A stretch of 39,643 nt of DNA from Corynebacterium frankenforstense. GTDB lineage: Bacteria > Actinomycetota > Actinomycetes > Mycobacteriales > Mycobacteriaceae. The stretch's first letter is position 1. Each line of letters starts with the position of its first letter. The translations under genes and the position numbers were made by a program. The notes under the pieces were generated by a model that searched no databases, was not told where the DNA came from, and saw only the letters and a program-made list of their open reading frames with translations. This document shows, piece by piece, positions 1-9,747 of the stretch. The stretch is taken from positions 1 to 39,643 of the forward strand of contig NZ_JASODI010000022.1 of assembly GCF_030211955.1 (NCBI RefSeq). The letters run 5' to 3'.

Positions 1-6
1 ACCGTG

Positions 7-29
7 GGCGGGCGCCGGAGGCGCCCGCC
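7..29. terminator. GC-rich hairpin downstream of sigM
   Basis: A perfect inverted repeat (GGCGGGCGCC / GGCGCCCGCC) with a 3-nt loop lies just past the sigM stop codon. There is no T-run on either side, so it is a probable but not classical terminator; it may serve sigM and the unseen gene to the left. Confidence 0.4.
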
Positions 30-41
30 GGCGCCCGCGCC

Positions 42-629
42 TCAGGCGACGAGCTGGCCCGGGCGCGCGGCCGTGGAGTCGTCGCGGGCCAGCGCCGGGT
101 CGAGCACCTCGCGCAGGCGCTCGCGGGCCCGCCAGGCCCGCGACTTAACGGTGCCCGGGGCGACGCCCAGCAACGCGGCGGCGTCCGCGACGCTGTAGCC
201 CGCGGCGTCGACAAGCACGACGGCGGCGGCCTGGCCGGGTGTCACCTCATTGAGCGCGCGGCGCACGGCCATGCGCAGCTCGGCGCGGTGCATCGGGTCG
301 TGGCGCATGCCCAGGCGGCGGTGCGCGTCCTCGTCGAGCACGGGTGTCTCGACGCGGTTGCGGGCACGCCCGATGTGGTCGAGCGCGGAGTTGGTCACGA
401 GCCGGTGCAGCCAGGTGCTCAGGCGGGCCTCGGCGCGGAAGCCGTCCAACCCCTGGCTGGCGCGAAGGTAGGCGTCCTGCAGGATGTCCTGGACGTCCTC
501 CTCGCGGCGGGCGTAGCGCCGCGCGACGGCCTGCATGCGGCGGTGGTGTCGGTTGAGTATCTCGGCGAAGGCCCCCTTCTCGCCGGTGCGGTACGAGCGC
601 ACGAGTTGCACGTCGGTGTGCTGGTCCAT
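42..629 (-). CDS. sigM: ECF-family RNA polymerase sigma factor SigM
   Basis: 195-residue sigma-70 family factor of the extracytoplasmic-function type. Region 2 covers about residues 25-95 (core motif around DILQDAYLRASQGLDGF, promoter-melting segment RLSTWLHRLVTNSALD). Region 4 covers about residues 130-180, with the helix-turn-helix YSVADAAALLGVAPGTVKSR. The ATG at 629 has a strong ribosome site (GGGGGGA, 7 nt away). In mycobacteria and corynebacteria SigM is encoded beside murJ and the thioredoxin genes and responds to envelope or disulfide stress; the murJ neighbour to the right supports the assignment. No anti-sigma gene is seen inside the window. The name rests on synteny plus family; the ECF call itself is secure. 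Confidence 0.88.
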   Translation of the reverse strand: MDQHTDVQLVRSYRTGEKGAFAEILNRHHRRMQAVARRYARREEDVQDILQDAYLRASQGLDGFRAEARLSTWLHRLVTNSALDHIGRARNRVETPVLDEDAHRRLGMRHDPMHRAELRMAVRRALNEVTPGQAAAVVLVDAAGYSVADAAALLGVAPGTVKSRAWRARERLREVLDPALARDDSTAARPGQLVA

Positions 630-762
630 GTGTGATTCCCCCCGAAATGTTTGTTACGCGGACAGTAAACCGCGTGCCGGCCGCCCGCGCCCGGCGGGCC
701 CGCCCAGTGCGGTGGTCACGGCTCCGGGCGCCCCGGGCACGGCGAAGGCCCACGCACGGCGA

Positions 763-792
763 AGGCCCGGCCCCCGTCGGGGAGCCGGGCCT
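763..792 (-). terminator. Hairpin terminator after murJ
   Basis: The stem AGGCCCGGC / GCCGGGCCT encloses a second C4/G4 stem and lies about 45 bp past the murJ stop. The tail is only weakly T-rich. The rest of the 630-835 gap holds two copies of GCACGGCGAAGGCCC (737-751 and 755-769) and no gene. Confidence 0.5.
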
Positions 793-835
793 GTTCGCGG
801 TGCGGGCGGGGCCGCGGTGCGGGCGAGCGCGCGCA

Positions 836-3800
836 CTAGCTGCGCTGACCGACCACGCGGACCTCGCTGACGGTGACGTCGCCGTCGAACCAGATGCGCA
901 CCCCGGCGCTCGGGGCGGCCTCGGCCAGCTCGATGACGTTGCGCCCGGCGCGCAGCTCGCCGGCGGCCAGCTGCTCGCCGGCCCCCTCCCGCGCGGCGTC
1001 GGAACCCTCGGACCCCGAGCCCTCGGCGCCGTCGCCGGAGCCGGAGTCGGAGCCGTCGACGTCCTCGGCGACCTGCTCGACGCGGTAACCGACGGTCGCG
1101 TCGCCCTGGGTGACCACGACGGTCTGCACCGGCACGGCCGCCTGGAGGGTCAGCTCCAGGCCCTCGCCGCGGTCCAGCGTGACGGAGGTCGAGGTGTCGC
1201 CGTCGACGGCGGCGTGGGCGTTCTCGCCGTCGGGCAGGGTCTCGGCGGACTCGAGGGACTGCACCAGCGGCAGCGGGTCCGGGCCCTGGGTCTGGGAGGT
1301 GCCCGGGCGGCTGACGGGGGCGTCGCCCTCGCCGTCGCCGAGCACGCCCGCCAGGTAGGTCGCGGCCACGGCGATGCCCACCACGGCGCCGAAGACGAGC
1401 ATGGCCAGCACACCGGTGCCCTTGCGCGTCAGGCCGCGCTCGCCGAAGCCGGGGCGCTGCTCGACGGTCGGGGCCTCGTCGGTGTGGACCTCGAGCTCGG
1501 CCGGTTCTTCGTCGGTCTCGCCGAGGCCGGCGCGGCGCAGGCGCTCACCGAGCTCGATCGGGTCGGTCTCTCCCTCGTGGGCGGCCTGCAGGACGCCGAC
1601 GACGTCCTCGGGCGCGCTGTCGGTGTCGACGAGCAGGCCGAGCGCGCTGGCCACCGCCGAGGTGTCCTCCTCGCGGGAGGCGTCGGCGAGCACCGCCGGG
1701 AAGGCCAGCACGGCCTGGCCGGAGGTGTTGATGCGGATGCGTGACCAGTTGTCCAGGCCCAGCGGGGTGCCGGCCTCGTGGGCGCGGCCGACGGCGTCGG
1801 CCAGCGGGCTGAGCGCGTAGGCGGCGGCGCGCGGGTCGGCGCCGCCCTCCTCGGCGACGGTCTTCAGCGGCGAGCCCTCCACCCAGTCGGCGACGACCAG
1901 GCAGCCGTTGCGGTAGGCGGAGACCTTCACGTTCGGTGCGATCGACGGGTGGTTCAGCCCGGCGAGCTTGCGGGTGCGGCGGGTGACCTCGGCGGCGGCG
2001 CCCGCGGCGGCGGCCGGGGTGGCCGGCGCCAGCGGCGACATGCCGGAGGTGTCCACGAAGACGAGCGCGACGCGCCGGCCCGTGGCCCGCTCCTTGGCCT
2101 CCCAGAAGCGCGCGCCGGTGGCCGAGCCGTGCTCGGCGAGCAGGCGGTAGCGGCCGGTGTCCACGGAGGCGCCGGGCACCAGGCGCGGCCCGCGGACCAC
2201 GCCCGCGGACATCGGCGGCGGCACCGGGGTGGCGGCGAAGGAGTCGGAGACCAGGTACTGCTCGGAGATCTCGCGCACGGTCGGCTCGCCGACCTCGAGG
2301 CCGCGCTCCTCGTCGACGCGCACCAGGCGGCGCAGGCCCGGCACGCGCTGGACCAGGGCGCCCAGGTTCTGCACTTCGGGCAGCTTGGAGAAGCTGAGCA
2401 CGATGCCGGTGGCGGCGAGGAAGATGACGCCGACGACGCCGAGGCGCAGCAACTGGCCGATGCTGCCGAGCGCGGCGAGCACCGGGCCGGCCGCCACGTC
2501 GATGAGCCAGCCGGTCAGAAGCGCCGCGGCCACGCCGACGAGCGAGGAGGCCAGCGCCCACACGGAGGTGCGCAGCACGGAGCCGGTGCCCAGCGGCCCG
2601 AGCTTGCGGCGCAGCAGGAACCAGCCGATGAAGGCGCCGGCGATGAAGCCGAACCCGTTGGCCGCGCCGAGGAGGATGACCACGCGGTGCGGCGAGGAGG
2701 CGACCATCGGCGCGCCCACGGAGAGCACGACCTTGGTGGCGGTGATGCCGGCGATGATCCACGTCGGCGTCCAGGCCTCCTCGCGCGCGTAGAAGACGCG
2801 CAGGTGCAGCAGCACGGTGGCGTAGGGGATCAGCGTGAAGGCGGAGAAGCTCAGGGTCAGGCCGAGCAGCTCGGAGGCCTCGCGCTCGAAGGCGCCGTAG
2901 TGGAACAGCGCGATGCCGATGTCGCGGCCGAAGGCGGTGAAGAAGAGGACGACCGGGATCAGGGCGATGAAGGTCAGCTTCGTCGCCAGCGTCAGGTCGC
3001 GGACCACGCCCTTGTCGTCGCCGTCGGCGGCGTTGCGCGACAGCCTCGGCATCAGGGCGGTCAGCAGGGTCACGCCGATGATGCCGTAGGGCACCTGCAG
3101 CAAAAGCCAGTGCTGCTGGTAGATGTTCGGCGCGGCGGCCGAGGAGGCCGAGGCGATGTTGGTCGTGATCACCCAGCCGGCCTGGGAGATGGCCACGTAG
3201 ACGATGATGGCCATGGCCATCCCGCCGAAGGCCTTGAGCCGCTCGTCGATGCCCCACAGGGGGTGCAGGTCGACCCCGGCGCGCTTGAGCGGCGGGATGA
3301 GGATGAGCATCTGCACCACCACGCCGGCGGTGGTGCCCAGGCCCAGCAGCAGCACGTGCGGGTCCGTGATCGGGCTCGGGGCGTTCGGGTCCAGCCCGCC
3401 GGGCAGGAAGCGGTAGAGCAGCAGCACCGTGATGGACACGACGTTGTTGGCCACCGGGGCCCACGCGCCGGGCCGGAAGACGCCCTTGGTGTTGAGCACG
3501 GCCATGAACAGGGAGAACAGCCCGTAGAAGAGGATCTGCGGGAGCACCAGGAAGGCGAAGGACGTCGACTGGGTGACGTTGACCTCGCCGTCGCTGCCCA
3601 GGGTCAGCCGCGTCAGCAGCGGCGCCCCGACAACGGCGAGGACGGTGACCACCCCCAGCAGGGAGAACGCCAGGGTGAACAGGCGGCGCACGAAGGCGCT
3701 GCCGTGGTCGGCGTCCTCCTTCTCGGCGCGCACGAGCACGGGCACCACCAGCGAGGTCAGCACCGCGCCGAGGACGATCTCGGTGATCAGGTTCGGCAGC

Positions 3801-4258
3801 GTGTTGGCCGTGTTGAACGCCGAGGAGATCGCCGGGCCCAGCGAGGCGCCGATGAGCACGTTGCGCAGGAACCCGGTGATGCGCGAGAAGAGCGTGGCGA
3901 TGGCCATCGAACCGGTCGAGCGCACGACGTCGGCGTCGGAGGTGCCCTCCTGGCCGTCGTCGGAGCCGGAACCGGACGCGCCGCTGCCGGACGCGCCGGT
4001 GTCGCCCGGGCCCCGCTCCCCCGCCGTGGCGTCGGCCTCGGCGACGGGGCTGCCCGGCGCGGCGGTCAGCCGCGAGCGGTCCTCGGTCGGCTCGTCCGGG
4101 GTCTCCGAGGCGGCGGCCGCCGCGGGTTTCGGCTCCGGCACGGGGGCGGGCGGGGCGGCGGCGCGGAAGCGGCCGCGCAGCCCGGGTCCGTTGGGACTGT
4201 CAGAGGGGTTCACAAAACCCCATTGTGTCCGCCGGGGGACCCGAACGGAAACTGCCAC
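836..4258 (-). CDS. murJ: MurJ (MviN) lipid II flippase with pseudokinase and extracytoplasmic domain
   Basis: A 1140-residue multidomain protein. The first ~110 residues are a disordered Ala/Pro/Gly/Ser/Asp tail. Residues about 115-640 are the polytopic MurJ core (SRITGFLRNVLIGASLG, then about 14 membrane spans), which flips lipid II across the membrane for peptidoglycan synthesis. Residues about 690-920 resemble a Ser/Thr kinase fold but lack the catalytic Lys (VALVFVD instead of VAxK) and a canonical HRD, so it is a pseudokinase, as in mycobacterial MviN, where it recruits FhaA. A further span (GAVVGIAVAATYLAGVL) leads to an outside beta-rich domain interrupted by a Gly/Ser/Asp linker. The start is uncertain: ATG 4258, 10 bp after the upstream stop, or GTG 4213, which has a GGGG ribosome site and removes 15 residues. 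It probably forms one transcript with the DUF6049 gene. Confidence 0.92.
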   Translation of the reverse strand: MAVSVRVPRRTQWGFVNPSDSPNGPGLRGRFRAAAPPAPVPEPKPAAAAASETPDEPTEDRSRLTAAPGSPVAEADATAGERGPGDTGASGSGASGSGSDDGQEGTSDADVVRSTGSMAIATLFSRITGFLRNVLIGASLGPAISSAFNTANTLPNLITEIVLGAVLTSLVVPVLVRAEKEDADHGSAFVRRLFTLAFSLLGVVTVLAVVGAPLLTRLTLGSDGEVNVTQSTSFAFLVLPQILFYGLFSLFMAVLNTKGVFRPGAWAPVANNVVSITVLLLYRFLPGGLDPNAPSPITDPHVLLLGLGTTAGVVVQMLILIPPLKRAGVDLHPLWGIDERLKAFGGMAMAIIVYVAISQAGWVITTNIASASSAAAPNIYQQHWLLLQVPYGIIGVTLLTALMPRLSRNAADGDDKGVVRDLTLATKLTFIALIPVVLFFTAFGRDIGIALFHYGAFEREASELLGLTLSFSAFTLIPYATVLLHLRVFYAREEAWTPTWIIAGITATKVVLSVGAPMVASSPHRVVILLGAANGFGFIAGAFIGWFLLRRKLGPLGTGSVLRTSVWALASSLVGVAAALLTGWLIDVAAGPVLAALGSIGQLLRLGVVGVIFLAATGIVLSFSKLPEVQNLGALVQRVPGLRRLVRVDEERGLEVGEPTVREISEQYLVSDSFAATPVPPPMSAGVVRGPRLVPGASVDTGRYRLLAEHGSATGARFWEAKERATGRRVALVFVDTSGMSPLAPATPAAAAGAAAEVTRRTRKLAGLNHPSIAPNVKVSAYRNGCLVVADWVEGSPLKTVAEEGGADPRAAAYALSPLADAVGRAHEAGTPLGLDNWSRIRINTSGQAVLAFPAVLADASREEDTSAVASALGLLVDTDSAPEDVVGVLQAAHEGETDPIELGERLRRAGLGETDEEPAELEVHTDEAPTVEQRPGFGERGLTRKGTGVLAMLVFGAVVGIAVAATYLAGVLGDGEGDAPVSRPGTSQTQGPDPLPLVQSLESAETLPDGENAHAAVDGDTSTSVTLDRGEGLELTLQAAVPVQTVVVTQGDATVGYRVEQVAEDVDGSDSGSGDGAEGSGSEGSDAAREGAGEQLAAGELRAGRNVIELAEAAPSAGVRIWFDGDVTVSEVRVVGQRS

Positions 4259-4267
4259 GCGCCCGGA

Positions 4268-6733
4268 TTATCGCCCGGAGCGCTTTAATTTCCGACGTCG
4301 CGCCTGCGCGCCCGTGGCGCGCACCCGGCGGCGGTGGCGCCGCCCGGCGCGGAAGAGGGCGGCCAGTGCCAGGCCGCCGACCAGTGTCACCCCGGCGACG
4401 GTGGCGCCGATCAGGCGTGCGCGGGTCTGGACGGTGATGTCGACGCGGTTGGAGATCGCCGCGCCGTCCGGGGTGGCGAGCCACAGCTCGAGGTCGGTGC
4501 GCCGGTCGTTGTCCGGGATGTCCGCGGTCATCGACACCGTCAGGGAGCCGCGGGCGGGGATGCGCACCTCGTCGGGGGTGTTGAGGGTGGCGTCGCCCTC
4601 GGCGACGTAGTCGATGCGGGTGCGCGTGGGCAGCGGCAGGCCGTTGCGGGCGACGATGATCAGCGGCGAGGACTCCGAGGAGCGGGTGTAGACGTTGCCC
4701 GGAGGCATCAGCTCCACCGAGGAGCGCAGGTCCTGCAGCATCACCCGGTTGCCGCCGAGGCGTTCAGCGGTCGCCTCGACGGCGTCGTCGAAGTCGGCGA
4801 CGGAGCGGCGCTCCGCCACCGTGAGCGCGGTGAGGATGTCGCGGCGCAGCGGGGCGGTGAAGCCGTAGCGTGTCAGGGCGATCGAGGGGTCGTTGGCCAT
4901 GATGCGCGTCAGGTCGTCGGTGTAGGTCGCCTGCTGGGTCGCGCGCAGCACCTCGGCGTCGGAGTAGACGCCCGGGTCGGTGAACGGTGGGCCGAAGCCC
5001 TCGCCTGTGTCGGCACCGGCGGCCGCGGCGGCCTCGGAGGCGGCGGCGAGGTCCGCGCCGGTGGCGCGGTCGACGGTGAGGTAGTCGGCGAGGGTGACCG
5101 TACCGCCGGCGGCGGCCACCGCGGCGTCGATAATCGCGCCCGCCGCATCGCCGTCGGCGTGGCCGGGGACGGTGACCAGCACGGGGTCCTCGCCGCGCAG
5201 GGCGAGGTCGACGGCGCCGGCGGCGGTGGTCTCGCGGGCCACGGGCGAGTCGAGGCGGTAGTCCATTCGGGTGTCCGGGTTGGCGTAGCCGGCGGTGACG
5301 GGCTGCTCGCCGACGCCGGCCAGGGTCGCCGTCAGCGAGCCCTGGTGGGTCACCGCGCGGATGCCGGGGGCCAGCTCGGCGAAGTGGCCGGCGCGCGGGG
5401 CGGACCAGACGGTGTTGTCGGCGACGAGCACGGAGACGGTCTGGTCGGGCGGGTCGGGCAGCCCCGAGCCGGCGGCCGGCAGGCCGGGGTCGTCGAGGGT
5501 GGAGCGCCCGGAGGCGTCCGACTTCGGGGCGTCCGAGGCCTCCCAGGCCGGCTCGATGGCGGCCGCGGAGCCCTCGGCGGTGTCCGCCCAGGCCAGGGCG
5601 GGTGCGGTGGTCGGCTCGACGTAGCCGGCGCCGGGCAGCACGACGTCCTCGAGCGGTTCGGCGCCGAGCACGGAGCGCAGGGTGTCCGGGCCGCGCTGGA
5701 GGGCCTCGCGCATCAGCCAGGGGTCCCCGGTGCGCGCCAGGGCGTCGAGGTCGGTGTCGGCCCAGGGCATCGCGACGGTGCAGCCCTGCGCGAGCGCGCG
5801 CAGGCGCTCGAGGAAGGCGGCGGCGTCGTCCGCGCCGCGGCCGGGCTCGCCGGTGGAGTCGTCGTCGAGCGACCAGGAGTCGCGCAGGCGGCGCTGTTGG
5901 GTGGCCTGGGAGCGGCGGGTCTCGGCGACGGTGTAGCCGTGGGTCATGCGCTCGGCGGCGTCGACGAGCGCGGGGTCGACGGCCAGGCAGAGACCGTCGC
6001 CGAGGGCCCCGCGGCGAGCCTCGACGGCGCTGAGCAGGCCGTCGAGGCGCCCGCCGGGTGCCATGGCCTCGGCCAGGGACTCGTCGCGCAGGATCAGCGG
6101 CGCGGTCTCCGGGGCCTCGCCGGTCTCGCCGGGGACGGTGTCCACCTGGGCGGTGACGCGGACCAGGACGGTGGCGGGTGCGCGCTCGTCGTCAATCTCT
6201 TCTCCGCCGGCGGCGTCGCCGACGGCGACGAGCATGCGCTCGCTGGTCACCTCCTCGCCCGCGCGCACCTCGACGGCGACGGGGTAGACCCCGGAGGCGG
6301 TGCCGGGCAGGGTCACGGTGACCTCGCGGGTCTCGCCGGGGCCCAGGTCGGCGGCCGGTTCGGCCGGCCCGGCGGGCGAGTAGGCGGAGCGGTCCTGGAC
6401 CAGCGCGGTGCGCGCCTCGGCGACGTCGCCGACGGCGCCCGCGCGCAACGGGGTGAGGCTGACGGGGCCGAGCTCGTGGTCGGTGGCGTTGCGCAGCTGC
6501 ACGGTGATCTCGGAGTCCGCGCCGGCGGCCACGGCGCGCGGGGCGGAGACGGTGTCGACGAAGAGGTCGGTCTCGCGCTCGTCGGCACGCGCCGCCGGGT
6601 TGACCCACGCCTCGCGCGACTCCTCAGCGGACGGGGACAGCGGGAAGCCCTGCCCGGCGGCCGGCGCGGCGAAGGTCGCGGCCAGGGGCAGCGCGACCAG
6701 GGCCGGGACGGCGAGTGCGGCCAGGCGCCTCAT
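4268..6733 (-). CDS. DUF6049-family secreted, membrane-anchored protein
   Basis: 821 residues. Residues 1-27 are a signal peptide (RR, hydrophobic Ala/Leu core, AAPAAGQG). A long extracytoplasmic region follows, then one C-terminal membrane span (about residues 773-794, [19 protein letters not shown]), and an Arg/Lys-rich cytoplasmic tail of about 27 residues. The architecture and the place between murJ and a Nudix gene match the Rv3909-type protein next to mviN in mycobacteria. Its molecular role is unknown, but the conserved pairing with murJ suggests envelope assembly. The stop lies 10 bp before the murJ start, and its own start overlaps the Nudix stop by 4 bp (ATGA), so the three genes are translationally linked. 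The ATG at 6733 is well placed for the signal peptide. Confidence 0.85.
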   Translation of the reverse strand: MRRLAALAVPALVALPLAATFAAPAAGQGFPLSPSAEESREAWVNPAARADERETDLFVDTVSAPRAVAAGADSEITVQLRNATDHELGPVSLTPLRAGAVGDVAEARTALVQDRSAYSPAGPAEPAADLGPGETREVTVTLPGTASGVYPVAVEVRAGEEVTSERMLVAVGDAAGGEEIDDERAPATVLVRVTAQVDTVPGETGEAPETAPLILRDESLAEAMAPGGRLDGLLSAVEARRGALGDGLCLAVDPALVDAAERMTHGYTVAETRRSQATQQRRLRDSWSLDDDSTGEPGRGADDAAAFLERLRALAQGCTVAMPWADTDLDALARTGDPWLMREALQRGPDTLRSVLGAEPLEDVVLPGAGYVEPTTAPALAWADTAEGSAAAIEPAWEASDAPKSDASGRSTLDDPGLPAAGSGLPDPPDQTVSVLVADNTVWSAPRAGHFAELAPGIRAVTHQGSLTATLAGVGEQPVTAGYANPDTRMDYRLDSPVARETTAAGAVDLALRGEDPVLVTVPGHADGDAAGAIIDAAVAAAGGTVTLADYLTVDRATGADLAAASEAAAAAGADTGEGFGPPFTDPGVYSDAEVLRATQQATYTDDLTRIMANDPSIALTRYGFTAPLRRDILTALTVAERRSVADFDDAVEATAERLGGNRVMLQDLRSSVELMPPGNVYTRSSESSPLIIVARNGLPLPTRTRIDYVAEGDATLNTPDEVRIPARGSLTVSMTADIPDNDRRTDLELWLATPDGAAISNRVDITVQTRARLIGATVAGVTLVGGLALAALFRAGRRHRRRVRATGAQARRRKLKRSGR

Positions 6734-7335
6734 CGCGGCGTGTACCTCTCCTCCTTGAGCGCCAGCTCGGGCAGGAGGTCATGGGCGCGGCGGGCGAGCT
6801 TGCGCTCGTCGGCGTAGGCCAGGCGCTCGATGAGGCGGTCGGCGGGCACCCAGGTCACCTCGGTGACCTCGGGGTCCTCGTCGTTGAGGTAGCCGTCGAC
6901 GAAGCGCAGCAGGTGGTGGTGGACGGTCTTGTGGATGCGCACGCCCTCGGAGACGAACCAGTAGTCGATCACGCCGAGGTCCGCGAAGACCTCGCCGTGG
7001 ATGCCGGTCTCCTCCCAGACCTCGCGCTCGGCGGTCTCGTGCGGGCCCTCGCCGGGCTCGACGTGGCCCTTGGGCATCGACCACAGCAGGCGCCCGCGGC
7101 GGTCGAGCCGGCCGATCAGGGCGACGTAGATGCGCGAGAGGTCGACCTCGCCGTCGTGGACGGCCTCGCGCAGACCGGACACGACGAGGCCGCCGGCGGA
7201 GGTCTCGTCGCGCGTGGGCATCGGGGGGCGCTGCGGTTGGCGCCGCCGCCGCTTGTCCGACTGCTGGGGCCGCGGCCGACGCCGGCGCCGGCGCCGACGC
7301 CCGCCGTGGCGCTGGTCGTCGTTGGTACTCATCAT
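6730..7335 (-). CDS. Nudix hydrolase (MutT family)
   Basis: About 201 residues with an intact Nudix box at about residues 90-112 (GHVEPGE, then seven residues, then REVWEETGI), the metal and pyrophosphate site that hydrolyses nucleoside-diphosphate-linked substrates. The N terminus is a basic stretch (a run of eight Arg, then [13 protein letters not shown]), unusual for the family and possibly nucleic-acid binding. Of the tandem ATG codons at 7335 and 7332, the first lies exactly 6 nt after a TACGAT -10 box, so a leaderless mRNA is likely; an upstream ATG at 7386 would run through the promoter and is not preferred. It is divergent from pcnA and first of the set with the DUF6049 gene and murJ. 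Corresponds in position to mycobacterial mutT4; the substrate cannot be read from sequence. Confidence 0.88.
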   Translation of the reverse strand: MMSTNDDQRHGGRRRRRRRRPRPQQSDKRRRRQPQRPPMPTRDETSAGGLVVSGLREAVHDGEVDLSRIYVALIGRLDRRGRLLWSMPKGHVEPGEGPHETAEREVWEETGIHGEVFADLGVIDYWFVSEGVRIHKTVHHHLLRFVDGYLNDEDPEVTEVTWVPADRLIERLAYADERKLARRAHDLLPELALKEERYTPR

Positions 7336-7341
7336 CTGTAG

Positions 7342-7351
7342 ATCGTATCCT
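7342..7351. promoter_or_regulatory. Overlapping divergent leaderless promoters (Nudix / pcnA)
   Basis: Minus strand: TACGAT (7347-7342) stands 6 nt before the ATG at 7335. Plus strand: TATCCT (7346-7351) stands 6 nt before the GTG at 7358. The two -10 hexamers share two bases, so RNA polymerase cannot fill both at once, and each transcript would begin at its start codon. Confidence 0.6.
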
Positions 7352-7357
7352 GCAGGG

Positions 7358-8854
7358 GTGACTTCCCAGGACTCACCCGCCGCCAATCCCCTGCCCGCCG
7401 GTTCGGCGGCGATGCTCGCCCGCGCGGAGGCGACGGTTCTGGGGCTGAAGGACGTGCTCGGGCCGCTGGTGGCGGACTTCGCCGCCCGCGGCGAGTCGCT
7501 CTACCTCGTCGGCGGGCCCGTGCGCGACGCGCTGCTCGGCCGGCTCGGCCACGACCTGGACTTCACCACCTCGGCACGTCCCGAGGTCATCCAGGAGATC
7601 CTCGCCGCGCACTCCTCGGCCGTGTGGGACACCGGCATCGAGTTCGGCACCGTCTCCGCGCAGGTCGCCCACCAGCAGGTGGAGATCACCACCTTCCGCG
7701 CCGACACCTACGACGGCGTCAGCCGCAACCCCGAGGTGCGCTTCGGCGACAGCCTCGACGCCGACCTCGTGCGCCGCGACTTCACCGTCAACGCCATGGC
7801 CGTGGAGTTGCTTGACGACGCCGCGTCGGGTTTCTCCTGCCGGTTCCATGACCCGTTGGGCGGGTTCCAGGCGCTGGTGGACGGCGTGCTGGACACCCCG
7901 GACGCCCCCGAGCGCTCCTTCGACGACGACCCGCTGCGCATGCTGCGCGCGGCGCGCTTCGTCTCCCAGCTGGAGTTCCGGGTCGCCGACCGCGTGGTCG
8001 AGGCGATGACGCAGATGGCCGACCAGATCAAGCGCATCACCGTCGAACGCGTGCGCGCCGAGCTGGACAAGCTCATGGCGGGCCGCGCGCCCTGGCTGGG
8101 CTGGGACCTGCTGGTGGCCACGGGGCTGGCGGACCTGGTGCTGCCCGAGGTGCCGGGGCTGCGCATGACCCCGGACGAGCACCTGCAGCACAAGGACGTC
8201 TACGCCCACTCCATGACGGTGCTGCGCCAGGCGATGGACCAGGAGGAGGACGGCCCGGACCTGGTGCTGCGCTGGGCGGCGCTGCTGCACGACTGCGGCA
8301 AGCCCGCCACGCGGGCGGCCAAGCCGGGCGGCGGGGTCAGCTTCCACCACCACGAGGTGGTGGGCGCGAAGCTGGTGCGCCGGCGCATGCGCGCGCTGAA
8401 GTACTCCAAGCAGATGGTCTCCGACGTCAGCCAGCTGGTCTACCTGCACATGCGCTTCCACGGCTTCGCCGACGGCGAGTGGACGGACTCGGCGGTGCGC
8501 CGCTACGTCACCGACGCCGGGCTCCTCCTGCCCCGCCTGCACAAGCTGGTGCGCTCCGACTGCACCACCCGCAACCGTCGGAAAGCGGCGCGTCTGCAGG
8601 CCAACTACGATCGGCTGCAGGACCGGATCGAGGAGATCCGTCAGCGCGAGGACCTGGCCAAGGTGCGCCCGGACCTCGACGGCAACGAGATCATGAGCGT
8701 GCTGGGGATCGGCCCGGGCCCGCAGGTGGGCAAGGCGTGGTCCTTCCTCAAGGAGCTGCGGCTCGAGGAGGGCCCGCTGGAGCACGACGACGCTGTGGCC
8801 CGCCTGAAGGACTGGTGGGCCGGCCGGGACGACGCCTCGGGCGCCGACGACTGA
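7358..8854 (+). CDS. pcnA: CCA tRNA nucleotidyltransferase
   Basis: 498 residues. It adds or repairs the 3' CCA end of tRNAs from CTP and ATP. Residues 52-57 (GGPVRD) and the metal-binding DLD at 66-68 are the class II nucleotidyltransferase signature. The RNA-binding segment follows ([18 protein letters not shown]), and an HD phosphohydrolase-like domain sits near residues 285-330 (LLHDCGKP at about 309, then HHHEVVG). Length and domain order match actinobacterial PcnA/Cca. The GTG at 7358 is chosen because protein similarity fades upstream and a TATCCT -10 lies 6 nt before it, giving a leaderless start. YqgE follows after 23 bp. Confidence 0.93.
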   Translation: MTSQDSPAANPLPAGSAAMLARAEATVLGLKDVLGPLVADFAARGESLYLVGGPVRDALLGRLGHDLDFTTSARPEVIQEILAAHSSAVWDTGIEFGTVSAQVAHQQVEITTFRADTYDGVSRNPEVRFGDSLDADLVRRDFTVNAMAVELLDDAASGFSCRFHDPLGGFQALVDGVLDTPDAPERSFDDDPLRMLRAARFVSQLEFRVADRVVEAMTQMADQIKRITVERVRAELDKLMAGRAPWLGWDLLVATGLADLVLPEVPGLRMTPDEHLQHKDVYAHSMTVLRQAMDQEEDGPDLVLRWAALLHDCGKPATRAAKPGGGVSFHHHEVVGAKLVRRRMRALKYSKQMVSDVSQLVYLHMRFHGFADGEWTDSAVRRYVTDAGLLLPRLHKLVRSDCTTRNRRKAARLQANYDRLQDRIEEIRQREDLAKVRPDLDGNEIMSVLGIGPGPQVGKAWSFLKELRLEEGPLEHDDAVARLKDWWAGRDDASGADD

Positions 8855-8877
8855 GCGAGCGAAGGGAGCTGCAAGCG

Positions 8878-9483
8878 GTGGAGGACTTCTACTCCGACCG
8901 GCTGTTCAACGCGCTGGAGCGCACGGAGCCGGAGGCCGGCATGCTGCTGGTCGCCGCGCCCGGCATGCCCTCGCCCGAGTTCGCGCGCTCGGTGGTGCTG
9001 GTGGTCCAGCACACCGAGTTCATCACCTTCGGCGTGAACCTGGTGCAGCGCAGCGACGTCGCGATCGCCAACGTGCTGCCCGAGTGGGTTACCGCGGCGG
9101 TCAAGCCGCAGGTGATCTACCTGGGCGGGCCGGTGCAGCCGCAGTCCGTGGTCGGCCTGGGGGTCACGCGTCCCGGCGTGGACATCGCGGCGAACCCGCG
9201 GCTGACGCGGCTGGCCAACCGGCTGGTGCACCTGGACCTGCGCGGCGAGCCCGAGGAGATGGTCGAGGACCTGACGGGGCTGCGGCTCTTCGCCGGCTTC
9301 GCCGAGTGGGCGCCCGGGCAGCTGCAGGAGGAGATCGAGCGTGGCGACTGGTACGTCACCCCGGCGCTTCCCGGCGACGTGATCGCGCCGCCGCGGGCGG
9401 ATCTGTGGTCCGAGGTGATGCGCCGCCAGCCGATGCCGCTGCCGCTCTTCTCCACCTTCCCGACGGATCTGGTGGACAACTAG
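8878..9483 (+). CDS. YqgE/AlgH family protein (DUF179)
   Basis: 201 residues covering the whole DUF179 fold. Visible family motifs are FARSVVLVVQHTEFITFGVNLV, VIYLGGPVQPQSVVGLG, LRLFAGFAEWAPGQLQEEI and GDWYVTP. The GTG at 8878 has a good ribosome site (AAGGGAG, 9 nt away) 23 bp after pcnA, so the two are probably cotranscribed. The biochemical function of this widespread family is not established; in mycobacteria a homologue also lies in this origin-proximal part of the chromosome. Confidence 0.88.
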   Translation: MEDFYSDRLFNALERTEPEAGMLLVAAPGMPSPEFARSVVLVVQHTEFITFGVNLVQRSDVAIANVLPEWVTAAVKPQVIYLGGPVQPQSVVGLGVTRPGVDIAANPRLTRLANRLVHLDLRGEPEEMVEDLTGLRLFAGFAEWAPGQLQEEIERGDWYVTPALPGDVIAPPRADLWSEVMRRQPMPLPLFSTFPTDLVDN

Positions 9484-9639
9484 GTTCCCTCTCCCCCGCC
9501 GGGTTCGAGGGTCTCGGGGTTCGGTTTCGTGGGGCTCGGCCGTCTCCGGATGCTGGGGTGTCTCGGGGTTGAGGTGTGCCTGAGACAAGGTGGATCGGGG
9601 CGCCCTGAATCTAAGGTCTCGCCGGACTGAACCGAGCGG

Positions 9640-9645
9640 TACACT
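9640..9645 (+). promoter_or_regulatory. Possible -10 box for azlCD
   Basis: TACACT about 100 nt upstream of the azlC start; no good -35 hexamer at 16-18 nt. The remaining 9484-9639 gap shows only two imperfect copies of TCTCGGGGTT and one GC-rich TCTCCCCCGCCGG motif. Confidence 0.35.
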
Positions 9646-9747
9646 GTCACGCACGTCTGCGCCGGATCCCGCCTGTCGGCGGTGCGCGGGGCGTGACTCC
9701 CCGTCCGCGGCCGACGGGGTGTGCCGAGGACGGAAGGGGTGGTGAGC

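Noticed and set aside
1778..4288. 836-codon open frame antisense to murJ
   Set aside because: Low-complexity His/Gly/Arg translation; mirror of murJ codon bias.
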